From Selaginella tamariscina (lineage: Eukaryota > Streptophyta > Lycopodiopsida > Selaginellales > Selaginellaceae), in assembly GCA_003024785.1 (NCBI GenBank), contig PUQB01000020.1:124001-188000 (forward strand): a DNA stretch of 64,000 bases. The letters run 5' to 3'. Position 1 is the first letter of the stretch. The number at the start of each line of letters is the position of its first letter. The translations under genes were made by a program, and so were the position numbers. Positions 34,001-45,938 of this stretch are shown in pieces. The notes beneath the pieces are model-generated. The model was not told the DNA's origin, did not search any database, and was given only the letters and a program-made list of their open reading frames with translations.

Positions 34001-34835
34001 GTTGTACTTTGTTCAAATCAAGTGACTTGAACTTAGTAAACTAGTATTTCACCTAATGTTACTTGTAGCTAGCGTCATCAAAATATTGCGAACGATCATA
34101 TAATACTTTGATTACATTGGATCTAAGAACCAACTGCTTAACATATCATCATATGCTAATATTTGACATTTTGTTGTATTATAAGTTCATCATCATAGTC
34201 TGCTTCTGGAGTTACACTCTGGAAAACATGCACTATAATGAGAGCTTATTTTACACTTTATGTCAAAATGTAGTATTCCCTCTTATGTTTGAATATGCCC
34301 CTTTTTTTCGAAGTCAAAGATGCACATTTGAACATAAGTCTTTCCCCGTTTGAACACTACAGTTGGATCCGATGTTGAATCTTGCCCTAAGTCAAACTCA
34401 ATGGACACTATTTGTTTCAAAATCATGTGTTGTCCAAAATTCAAACACCTTTTAAAGAAAAAAGAAAAATTTTCAATAATGTGTAGACTTAGGATATCAC
34501 AAGACACACCTCACAAGACTTAGTTTGTAAGCCAGAACAAACTAACACGCCACATCTTGTGGAGTATATGGTAAGGTAACATGAACATCCATAAGGTAAA
34601 GTAACCTGGCATATAACTTGGAAGTTGCCTTCCAAGTGCTACCTTTGACATTCGAGTCCATAACCCACACCCACTTAAGAAGTAGGTGTACTCTAAAGAG
34701 TTATAGATCTCAGGACCAACTCTCCACGCAGAAATTTAGACGTTAGTCAAAAGTGATAAAGTACTTTCAAGAATTTAGAACTAACTAAACCTTAAAACAC
34801 ACCACACTTTAGGCAGTCCTACTGACCGTAAAGAA
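31051..34835 (-). other. Non-coding internal region of element 1
   Basis: AT-rich, with no coding frame longer than chance and no retroviral-type motifs. It is collinear with 37715-41100 of element 2, diverged by substitutions and many small indels. Confidence 0.75.
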
Positions 34836-34849
34836 TGGCTCCGATACCA
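34836..34849 (-). promoter_or_regulatory. Primer-binding site of element 1
   Basis: The complement reads TGGTATCGGAGCCA, one change from the common plant LTR element site TGGTATCAGAGC (initiator tRNA-Met). It sits 2 bases from the LTR end at 34852. Confidence 0.85.
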
Positions 34850-35920
34850 ATTGTCAAAGTTTTAACCCAAAGGGCTAACATGTGGCAACACGTGGTTGCC
34901 AAGTGGCCATTCGATGTCATCACCCTGTGTAAGCAATCCTAAGTATTCCAAGATAACCCTAAATGTCTAACTCATGGGCCCAATTAGGAAAAGACTTAGA
35001 GTCCTACCCTAAGTCCCCTAAATGACCATTCCCTGAACCCTAGAGGATAACCTAAGTAGACTTTAGGATCCTATCCCAGTAGACCTATACAGGCCATGCC
35101 CTAACCCCACAAAGGAGATGTGTCTCACACATACCTTCGTGGCAGAGCTAAGGCATCGTCACTTATCCCTTGAGGAATCACGTACAACCCCTTTAGGGCG
35201 ACAAGGGTGGTTTGAGTGGCCAAGTCATACCCTAGACCTAGGGCTAGTACTTAGTGAGGACATGAGTGTGCGCTGTAGGTGGACATGATGTTCTGCTAAG
35301 CAAACTCCTAAAGTTAGGTTTGGATAACCCTAAGTACATGACCTTGCGAGTGTCTCATGATAGGGCTTTTGCTAATGAGCTTAAGTTGTTCAACCCTTAG
35401 ACCCTAAGGAGAACACCCCCTAGCTAGGTGTGCCAAAGCACACCTAGTTACGAGACCTAACCTCCCTTGAGCGAATGTTCAAGGTTTAGCACCCTAGTGC
35501 AAACACAAACATGTATGTTTACTAGAGTATCCAACCCCTTGGCGACAAAACCCATGACACAACCCCAAAGGGCATGCCTCGGGCATTGTATCGTGTGACG
35601 TCTAGTCCAGTGTCACATCTCCATGTGACACTGCCTTCCACGATGTGGCTATTATGCCATAGCCTTTAAATTCGAGAGTTGCACCAAGTGCCCTAAATGC
35701 CAACTCTAGAACCCCTTAGTGAAACCCTTAGGAACTGACATGTCAAACAAGATCCCATGCCCACAGCTGGACAAGGACACATGTGCCTTGCTTGGCCATG
35801 AGTGCTACACCTAGCTTGATATGGAGGAGGAGGTTGGAGACAAGCCTCTACCTTTGCCTCTTGGAACGTGCAATCCGACAAGACCTGGATTCGCCAACGT
35901 TAAGGGTGTGCTACCCCAAA

Positions 35921-37714
35921 TGTCAGAGTTTTAACCCAAAGAGCCAACACGTTGCAACACGTGGCTGCCAGGTGGCCATTCGGCGTCATCACCCTGTGTG
36001 AGCAACGCTAAGTTTCCCAGAACCAGCCCGAACGACCCCTAGGGTTAGACTCTAATGCCCAAGTGGACAGGAGACTTAGGGTTTAGCCTAAGCTCCTAGA
36101 AATGTCTGCCCCCAGAACCCTTGAGGGATAACCCTAGTTGACTTAGGGTTTAGCTTAAGTCTCCTTAGAGTGTCTACCCCAAAACCCTTGAGGGATAACC
36201 CTAGTTGACTTAGGGTCTTGCCCTAGAAGACCTAGACTGGCTCATGCCCTAACCCCATCAAGGAGACGTGTGTTCCATACATACCCCCGTGACAGAGCTA
36301 AGGCATTGTCACTTACCCCTTGAGGAATCACCCTCATCCGGGAGTACAACCCCTTTAGGGTGACAAGGGGTACCCTGAACCACGACTAACCCCTAAGGGT
36401 TTGAGTCGCCAAGTTACACCTAGACCTAAGGCTAGTACTTAGTGAGGACACGAGTGTGCGCCGTAGGCGGACACGAGTGTTCTGCTAAGCAAACTCCCTA
36501 AGGCTAGGTTTGGGATAACCCTAAGCACATAACCTTGCAAGTGCCTTACGAAAGGGCTTCTGCTAATGAGGCTTAGGTTGTTCAACCCCTGGATTCCAAG
36601 GAGAACACTCCCCTAGCCAAGTGTGTGCCAAAGCACACCTAATTACGAGACCTAACCTCCCTCAAGTGGATGCCCAAAGGCTTAGCACCCTAGTGCAAGC
36701 ACAAGCATGCCTGTTTGCTAGAGTATCCAACCCTTAGCGACAAGCCATGACATAACCCCAAAGGGCGTGCCTCGGGCGTTGTACCATGTGACGTTTAGCC
36801 CAGGTCACATCCCCATGTGACACTGCCTTCCAAGATGTGGGCTATCATGCCATAGCCCTTAGATTCAAGAGGCACCAAGTACCACAAACGTGGTTCCTAT
36901 ATGCCAACTCTAGAACCCCTCAATGAACCCTCAGGAACCAGGTAACGTGAACCTGTCAAACAAGATCCCACACCCACAGTTGGACAAGGACACGGATGTG
37001 CCTTGCTTGGCCGTAAGTGTTACACCTAGCTTGACGTGGAGGAGGAGGCTGGAGACAAGCCTCAACCTCTGCCTCTTGGAACGTGCATCCCGACAAGACC
37101 TCCCAGGCATGGATTCGCCAACGTTAAGGGTAAGCTACCCTGAAGGTGGGACGTACCCCTGGCATCTGGAAGTTAGGGCGGCACAACAGAGGGTTGTACC
37201 TTAACGACACAAGCTGAAGCTTGCACCGGCAGAAAAAGCAACGAACTCATTCATGAACCCAGGAGCTTCCTACGTATACTCTACCTTATTTATGTGACGG
37301 AGCCCCCCCCCCATCTTTTCCTGTTTGTGTAGTGGGCTGGCACTGAATTTTAGCTCCTTAGACAAATTAGCAATATGAGCCTATAACTCACCCTTACTCT
37401 TACCGGGTGGGGTTTTTTAGGGCGTGGGTTAGGTCAACCCTAGGGTTTCCTAACCCTACTTAACATGCCGAACTCATCTGCAAAGACCAATCAGCCTATT
37501 CGGGACGTCAAAATTGGGGTGGGTTTCTAGAAGGTAAGTTCTAGCTTCGCTTAGAGTTCCTGCAAATACTAATGACACCCCCGGACCATCACCAGATACT
37601 CAAGTGCACTAAGCGGGCCTGTTTCCTACTACATCTAGGGTCCATCAACATAGTACAGTAAGTAACAACAGTCAACGTCCAAAGTAAAGGGCGAATCAAG
37701 TAAAAACTATGACA
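35921..37714 (-). repeat. LTR (3' LTR of element 2)
   Basis: Starts TGTCAGAGTTTTAACCCAAA and ends GTAAAAACTATGACA. It carries an internally duplicated segment (TTGAGGGATAACCCTAGTTG at about 36121 and 36188) not seen in the element 1 LTRs. Confidence 0.9.
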
Positions 37715-40700
37715 CACTCCCCGCCTTTGAAAATGTCAACGTCCTCGTTGACGTCCAACTCCAAGACTAGATAATGTTAGAAAAAATTAACCAAAACTAA
37801 CATATCACTCTATTGGAGTCAGCCAAATTTAAAGTTCACATAAGTTTTATTACCCCCCTTGCATTACGCGAAACCAAGTACTTCAGAACTGTCGTTCACT
37901 AAATCGTAAGCCTAGCTGCTGGAGGCATCACCTGCGACATGAAGTCACTTGGAGACCTTTTGCACGTCTGCAAAGTCTGTCACCCGACGCAACAACAAAT
38001 GGTTAATTTCTTTACTTAACTAGAATTTATATTGGAGGCCTCTAGTTAGTGTTGTTGCCGGCCCCTTGGTTAATAAGAAATAAAGGCTTGCTTTATTCCT
38101 TAATATTAAATGCTGTTGACGACCTCTGTCGTCTAACACACAACAAGCACTTCTCAATGCTTGATCAAACACCTTCGCATTTCTTTTGATTTTCCAATGA
38201 TCCCACATCTCCACATGTTACGATATTATAGCTTACATCTCTGCATCCTCAATGCTTCTCATTACCCCTTTCATAAGGATCTGCTACTATAACCTATCTC
38301 TCATTAGTATATAGCTACGCCAGACTAAGTTGAGACTAATCGACAATCTTTAGATAACACGTCTCCTAATTGTCACTCTCATTGTACTCATTCCCCAAAG
38401 AGCACATCATACTAGATGCCGTTCAATACTTCCTAACTCTTTATCTCAAGTTTAAAATACCAAATTTTAAACTTAGTTTCCACAATAAGAGTCCTCTGAA
38501 TTCAAAATACTGCACGCCTCCATAACATTATATTTATTCCAATCTTAAACTGATTTCGTAAATGTTTCTCAACACTATACTGAAGTATAGCATTTTCACT
38601 AATTCAAGCAATTAGTGTTTTGATAAACATCTTTTTAAACTATCCTTATTCCATAAATAGTCGCAATTTTGATATTGATACTCTCGAATGGATAATGATC
38701 ATTTTACGTCAATCTAAGCTTATCAACTAGTTGTTTTTATACTAGTGGATTATATAACTTACAATCATATTAATTTATCGAAATGCTACAACTACATTAT
38801 AGATATGGTCTTAGTTTACATGAACCGAACTTCAATTTGAGATGGAAATATAATGTTACGACAGTATTTCGAGGAACTTTGTTCAGAGATTAAGAGGAAT
38901 CATGAACTAGTGTCTGGTTCATCTAACTGATTTAGTAAGATATCAACCTCCACATAAATGTTTCATAACACTAAAGTGTTATATCAAACTTCATGTTCGT
39001 CATACCTATAATTCAAATAGATCTCCCCAAACATGAATAAGATATCTAGTTCAGTATGTCGAACTAAGATACATTATTCATTCTAGACACCTAATAATCC
39101 AGAAAGTACTACATTGCCCCTCAAGCAATGTATTGAGAAATGCCTCATTTCTTAACTAAACTTGAAAATACGTTTCAAGTTATAATACTAAGGTAGTGCC
39201 TTACCAAAGTGTCAAACCAAGTCTGCTTGAGTCTTTTTATTATATAATTATGACCACCTCATGTGATCATAACCAAGTTTTGATATTGAGCGCTCCAAAC
39301 TCAATATTGAAGAGATATCATACCATACTTTGACAAGTCATTTATAACCAATCTTGAAAAGATTGTCACAAATTCTGCAAAGTTTAGAATATAAATATCT
39401 CAACAGATGAGGTGATAGGAAACCTCATATTCTCGAACCGGATATTGGACGAACCTTGAACTACAATCATCAAGAAGGGACACCATCTTCTTGAGCTAAT
39501 CCCGCTACACAATATCATACTTACAAGAATATTGAACCAACTCAAGGAACACCATCAAACCTTGAGATAGAACTAACAACTAACCCAAGGAATACAATCA
39601 AACCTTGAGTCAAGAATAGTTCTATTTTTCAATATTCCGAAAGATTGAAGATACATACTTTATTTGTTCTTTAAGTGCCCACATTTGCGACCATGATGCA
39701 GAGTCAAGAAACCGTCTTTTGAATAATCGTATTCGACTCTAAAATGAAATTGATATTGAAAATCAATATCAACTTTCAATTCTCATCGAACACCGACTCT
39801 CTGAGGAGGTACATGCACTTAAACCTCCAATGGAAATCCGACTATTACTAGCTCATTGTAATTCTCAACATAAGTTATCAAACTTAGCAAGTTTCCTTAC
39901 TTAGTCGATAAACAAAGTGGAATCCCAAATCATGCTCTTCTTAACCAAGGAATCACCCTTGTTCAAGAGCTTATCCCACATTGCAAACAACGTTACAGAT
40001 TTCAAGATTAAAGAGTTAACAATGAAAATGCACAAGTGTGCGCCGAACGCCTTCACTATGCAAGTCCTTCATTACTCAGTAAACTGAAAATGTAAACGTA
40101 TGTTTCCAACATTACTCTTTCTGATAGATCATGCCATCTATCCCAAAACTGCATTGATAGGGATGCAACATTAAATCCGTCTACTGCCAAAATCTATTAT
40201 CTATCTCATTCTTAGATCCCATATGAGATAACTTCATAATCAAGTTAGCGAGCTAGCTAACTTGAATACAGAGTGCGCGCTTACAACTAACTAAGGTTTC
40301 AAGTTGTACTTTGTTCAAATTAGGTACTTGAACTTAGTAAACTATTTCACCTAATGTTACTTGCAGCTAGCGTCATCAAAATTACGAACATCGACAATAC
40401 TTTGATTACATTGGATCTTCGAAACTGCTTAACATATTCATCATATGTTAATATTTGACATTTTATTGTATTATAAGTTCATCACCATAGTCTGCTTCTA
40501 GAGTTACACTCTCGGAAACATGCACTATAATGAGAGCTTATTTTACACTTTATGTCAAAATGTAGTGTTCATCTTATGTTTGAATATGCCCCTTCTCCCG
40601 AAGTCAAAGACACTTTGAACATAAGTCTTTCCCCGTTTGAACACTATTGGAACCGATATTGAATCTTGACATAAGCCAAAACTCAAAGGACATGTCTTTT

Positions 40701-41115
40701 CCAAATCATGTGTTATCCCAAATTCAAACACCTTAAAGAAAAAGAAAAATTTTCAATAATGTGTAGATTAGGATATCACAAGACCCACTTCACAAGACTT
40801 AGTTTGTAAGCCAGAACAAACTAACACGCCAGTCTTGTGGAAGTATATGGTAAAGTAACCAACCATAAGGTAAAATAACCTGGCATACAACTTGGAAGTT
40901 GCTTCCAAGTGCTACTTCGACATTGAGTCCATAACCCACACCCACTTATGAAGTAGGTGTTCTGAAGAGTTATAGATCTCAGGACCAACTCTCACGCAAA
41001 TTCAGACATTAGCCGAAAGTGATAGAGTACTTCAAAAATTTAGAACTAACTAAACCCTAAAACACTACACTTTAGGTAGTCCTACTGACCGTAGAGAATA
41101 GGCTCCGATACCAAT

Positions 41116-42932
41116 TGTCAGAGTTTTAACCCAAAGGGCCAACACGTGGCAACACGTGGCTGCCAGGTGGCCATTCGGCGTCATCACCCTGTGTGAGCAA
41201 CGCTAAGTTTCCCAGAACAACCCCAACGACCCCTAGGGTTAGACTCTAATGCCCAAGTGGACAGGAGACTTAGGGTTTAGCCTAAGTCTCCCTAGAATGT
41301 CTGCCCCCAGAACCCTTGAGGGATAACCCTAGTTGACTTAGGGTTTAGCCTAAGTCTCCCTAGAGTGTCTACCCCAAAACCCTTGAGGGATAACCCTAGT
41401 TGACTTAGGGTCTTGCCCTAGAAGACCTAGACAGGCTCATGCCCTAACCCCCATCAAGGAGACGTGTGTTCCACACATACCCCTGACAGAGCTAAGGCAT
41501 CGTCACTTACCCCTTGAGGAATCACCCTCATCCGGGAGTACAACCCCTTTAGGGCGACAAGGGGTACCCTGAACCACGACTAACCCCTAAGGGTTTGAGT
41601 GGCCAAGTTATACCCTAGACCTAGGGCTAGTACTTAGTGAGGACACGAGTGTGCGCCGTAGGCGGACACGAGTGTTCTGCTAAGCAAACTCCCTAAGGCT
41701 AGGTTTGGGATAACCCTAAGCACATGACCTTGCGAGTGCCTCACGAAAGGGCTTCTGCTAATGAGCTTAGGTTGTTCAACCCTTGATTCCAAGGAGAACA
41801 CTCCCCTAGCCAAGTGTGCCAAAGCACACCTAGTTACGAGACCTAACCTCCCTTGAGCGGATGCCCAAGGCTTAGCACCCTAGTGCAAGCACAAGCATGC
41901 CTGTTTGCTAGAGTATCCAACCCCTTGGCGACAAGCCCATGACATAACCCCAAAGGGCGTGCCTCGGGCGTTGTACCATGTGACGTTTAGCCCAGTGTCA
42001 CATCCCATGTGACACTGCCTTCCAAGATGTGGGCTATCATGCCATAGCCCTTAGATTCAAGAGTTGCACCAAGTACCACAAACGTGGTTCCTAAATGCCA
42101 ACTCTAGAACCCCTCAATGAACCCTCAGGAACCAGGTAACGTGAACCTGTCAAACAAGATCCCACGCCCACAGTTGGACAAGGACACGGATGTGCCTTGC
42201 TTGGCCGTGAGTGCTACACCTAGCTTGACGTGGAGGAGGAGGCTGGAGACAAGCCTCAACCTCTGCCTCTTGGAACGTGCATCCCGACAAGACCTCCCAG
42301 GCATGGATTCGCCAACGTTAAGGGTAAGCTACCCCGAAGGTGGGACGTACCCCTGGCATCTGGAAGTTAGGGCGGCACAACAGAGGGTTGTACCTTAACG
42401 ACACAAGCTGAAGCTTGCACCGGCAGAAGAGCAACGAACTCATTCATGAACCCAGGAGCTCTCCTACGTATACTCTACCTTATTTATGTGACGGAGCCCC
42501 CCCCCCCTCTTTTCCTGTTTGTGTTAGTGGGCTGGCACTGAATTTAGCCCCTTAGATAAATTAGCAATATGAGCCTATAACTCACCCTTACTCCTACCCC
42601 TAAACCCTACCCAAGGGGGTGGGGGTTTTAGGGCGTGGGTTAGGTCAACCCTAGGGGTGTTCCTAACCCTACTTAACATGCCGAACTCATCTGCAAAGAC
42701 CAATCAACCTATTCGGGACGTCAAAATTGGGGGTGGGTTTCTAGAAGGTAAGTTCTAGCTTCGCTTAGAGTTTCCTGCAAATACCTAATGACACCCGGCC
42801 GGACCATCACCAGATACCCAAGTGCACTAAGCGGGCCTGTTTCCTACTACATCTAGGGTCCATCAACATAGTACAGTAGGTAACAACAGTCAACGTCCAA
42901 AGTAAAGGGTCGAGTATAGTAAAAATTTGACA
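41116..42932 (-). repeat. LTR (5' LTR of element 2)
   Basis: Starts TGTCAGAGTTTTAACCCAAA and ends AAAAATTTGACA. It carries the same internal duplication as its partner (about 41310 and 41379) and a C tract of about 13 at about 42497-42509. Confidence 0.9.
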
Positions 42933-42937
42933 CCAAA

Positions 42938-43501
42938 GGTGAGACATACCCTGTCATCTGGAAGTTAGGGTGGCACAACAAAGGGTTGTACCTTAATGAC
43001 ACAAGCTAAAGCTTGCATCAGCAGAAGAGCAACGAACTTAGTCATGAACCCAAGAGCTCTCCTACGTATACTCTACCTTATTTATGTGACGGGCCCCCCC
43101 CCCCCCCCCTCTTTTCCTGTATGTGTAAGTGGGCAGCATGGAATGCCAACCCCTTAATTTCAATGAGATGAGTTTGCACACTAACCCCTACCCTAAACCC
43201 TACCCAAGGGGGGTGGGGGTTTTAGGGCATGCGTTAGGGCAACCATAGGGGTGTTCCTAACCCTATTTAACATGCCAAACTCATATTAACTAGGACATCA
43301 AAATTGAGGGTGGGTTTTCTAGAAGGTAAGTGCTACTTTGCTTAGAGTTTCTCGCGACATTTAAAGATAGCGGCTGGACTACCCCTAAAACCTAAGTGCA
43401 ATTAAGCAGGGCTATTTCTCACTACATCTAAGGTACAGTACAGTAGGTAACAACAGTCAACATCCAAAGTAAAAGGTCAAATCATAGTAAAAAACTATAC
43501 A
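42938..43501 (-). repeat. Remainder of the split 5' LTR of element 1
   Basis: Continues the LTR sequence that stops at 35920 (GGTGAGACATACCCTGTCAT). It includes a C tract of about 15-18 near 43093 and ends in AACTATACA. Confidence 0.85.
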
Positions 43502-44070
43502 TGATTCAAAACACACACTTAAATCACTTTAGCTTTAAACTAACTTCTGCAACCGATTCAAATTTTACATACATCATGAACATGCTCCTCCCATGTTCCT
43601 TTAAATGGATCAAAACATCTTCATTGAAGTTAGTTGTCACCTTGGCATATCATAATAAACCTTGCCACCATACATTGGAAAGTCACAGGCAATATTCAAC
43701 CAAAAGGCATCACCAAGAACTCAGACAAGCCAAATGCTATTCAAAAAATAAGTCTACATTGGCTATTGGAAACCTACCAGTACATAGAGGTGAGATCTAG
43801 TTTGGTGAACTAATGTCTCCTCCTTAATCAATCCAGAATATCTGTATAAATTTGGAACAATAACATATTCCACGAATGATAGTCAATTCAATTATTGCAT
43901 AATTGAATGCTCCCATCTAATTTTGTTACAAGGTGAGGTTTGCATGCTTAAGAATTTTGAGACTTTTGAATAACACTTTTCTCTAGCATCTCCTTGACAT
44001 TTGCCTGTAAAATTTTGATCTTCTTGGCAATCAACATTGAATAGGCACCTTGATCAATTTAGCATCCTAA
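43502..44070 (-). pseudogene. Ty3/gypsy pol fragment (RT palm), right piece
   Basis: Broken minus-strand frames read VKEMLEK, HQTRSHLY, IAFGLSEFLVMPFG, PVTFQCMVARF and EEHVHDV. These are the Ty3/gypsy reverse transcriptase path (V-x-x-M-L-x-x-G, H-Q-I-R, Y-E-F-x-V-M-P-F-G-L, A-P-x-T-F-Q, E-E-H-x-x-H). The series resumes at 29372 after the inserted elements. Many stops and indels are present. Confidence 0.75.
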
Positions 44071-45416
44071 TTAGAATAAGATTAATGGTTACAATCTTAA
44101 CCCCAGATGATAAGTCGAAGTCAAAAAAGATTTTATGGTAGCACATGACAATTATTTAAGGGATCAAAGAGGGAATTGAAAAGAAGAAAAGATGACAAGA
44201 AGTAAGTGAAACAAAAGTGATTAAAATAAAGGTAGAAGCAAACAAATGAAGCGGAATAAAAAATAAAAAAAATATAAGAAATATGAAGAAGAGTCAAATA
44301 AGGAAAAGACTTTTCAAAGTCACATTTAACATGATTACAAAGCAGCCAATCCACATCAACAATGAAGTCAAAAGCTTGACTCATCACTACCCATAAAGAT
44401 TAAAGCTTAAGCTCATAACCGTCCACGTGAACACCTATGTTAATCTCATCCCGTGAACAAGCATGAATGTGTTCGTTATCATAAAGAATAAAGATTAGCA
44501 TGTTGTATAACATAAATGAAGACAGTAACATATAATAATAAGCTAAGTAATAAAAGATAACTCAAACATGTACCAATCAATAATGAGAAGAGAACATAAT
44601 GTGTTATGAACACAATGCATCAAGTTATCAAATTAAGTTTAAAAAGTGAAGATAAGAAAAACTGAACCCCTTGATGATACTCTTGAAAAAGAGATGAAAG
44701 GGTCAACAACTTATTTGCATGGAAACTCTCTTTTACTTGTGTGACTCATTGTTTTCTAAAAAGATCAGTTACATCAAGACCTTCCACTATAGTGACATTA
44801 ACCAAATGTTGTTAACACAAGGCCTCCACCTTGGAAATGAAGAACACCAATCGGAAAAACTTTGACACCAACCTCATCACACCCAATAACGAATTGCACA
44901 TCCACATTCATGACCTAATCTTATCTTGGTACACAAGCAACAGTAACATCAGCCTTCATATTTTTAAAGTATATAGTATAATATTAATATAGTAATATTG
45001 TGTTATTTTTATTATTTCATTCTACCTTACTAACAAATAAAACAATAACAAAAATATTTTTTAATGTATTTGTATAAAACTCAAAATTTACTACATTATA
45101 TGAAGTTTTTAACAAGTTCTTATTACTTAATTTATATAATATTTAACTTAAATGGTAATGTTAAAATTAAACTTTTTATTTTTACTATATTAATTAAGTA
45201 TATATGTGTGGAAGTTTAATAATGTAAATATAGAATTTGAGGTAAAAATGTTTCCAGCTGCTTATTGTGTATAAAACACACAAGTAAATACCAAAATTTC
45301 AGAGTCTAATATACATAAAGAATTTTATTTCTTTTCACTTGATATTTTGAATTTTGTGTAGTGATAGATCACTTTTTCAAAAATAAAGTTGATTGAAATA
45401 ACGAAACCTTACTCTA

Positions 45417-45466
<50 letters not shown>

Positions 45467-45530
45467 AATATATTTCAAATAATATAAAATTATAATCTAT
45501 CAAGATAACTTAAATGAATCAGTAATAATT

Positions 45531-45572
<42 letters not shown>

Positions 45573-45938
45573 TTTTAGAAGATATGAAGCACATAGTATC
45601 AAATGTATATGTATATCCCAAGACGTCCAATTTAATTTAGTTTTATTTAATTTTAAAATAATTTTTAAATTAACTAAATTTTTTATTTAAAATTTTACTT
45701 GAAATGTAAACATCTTCGGATATTTGTTTTGATGTTCATGTATGTTTTTATTACTATATCATTCATGAAACAGGTAATCACAGTCCTGGAATATAACTTA
45801 ATAAAATTTATAGTTCAGCTTAATAAAAACTATAATAGTTTTTTTATTTTATTCAATATCTTAAATTAAGAGTGTACTGATGTTATATGAAAGTTATTAT
45901 GAAAGAATTCACAATGATGATTTTTAGAAAGTATACTC
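44071..45938. other. AT-rich region with (AT)n runs
   Basis: Up to about 44950 it may contain more of the decayed gypsy element, but I could not assign motifs. (AT)n microsatellites lie at 45419-45462 and 45535-45570. No gene is supported. Confidence 0.55.

Larger units (their letters stand above)
35921..42932 (-). mobile_element. Non-autonomous LTR retrotransposon 2, nested inside an LTR of element 1
   Basis: Complete element: LTR 35921-37714 (1794 bp), internal region 37715-41115 and LTR 41116-42932 (1817 bp). The target-site duplication CCAAA is present at 35916-35920 and 42933-42937, and the element 1 LTR resumes in register after it. The primer-binding site complement TGGTATCGGAGCC is at 41101-41113, two bases from the LTR. 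It is the same family and orientation as element 1 and equally lacks coding capacity. The two LTRs are very similar to each other. Being nested, it is younger than element 1. Confidence 0.93.
29373..43501 (-). mobile_element. Non-autonomous LTR retrotransposon 1 (LARD-like), interrupted by a nested copy
   Basis: Read on the minus strand. Its 3' LTR is 29373-31050. The internal region is 31051-34851. Its 5' LTR is 34852-35920 plus 42938-43501, split by element 2. The LTRs start and end with TGTCA/TGACA-type inverted ends. Next to the 5' LTR is TGGTATCGGAGCCA (complement of 34836-34849), the usual initiator-Met tRNA primer-binding site, 2 bases from the LTR. A purine-rich tract, AAAGGCGGGGAGTG, abuts the 3' LTR at about 31051-31064. 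The 3.8-kb internal region has no gag, protease, integrase or RT frame, so it must be mobilised in trans. It is inserted in a gypsy pol gene. Flanks TAATC / TGATT do not give a clean duplication. Confidence 0.88.

Noticed and set aside
36923-42398. Two near-identical 93-residue frames starting MNPQEPGNVNLSNKIP
   Set aside because: Both lie in LTRs on the strand opposite to the element. They are conserved only because the LTRs are similar, and they are broken in the other LTR copies.
35921-42932. Autonomous retrotransposon with hidden gag-pol
   Set aside because: The internal region was scanned on both strands for RT, integrase, protease and gag motifs and none was seen. The gypsy motifs lie only outside the elements, in the target DNA.
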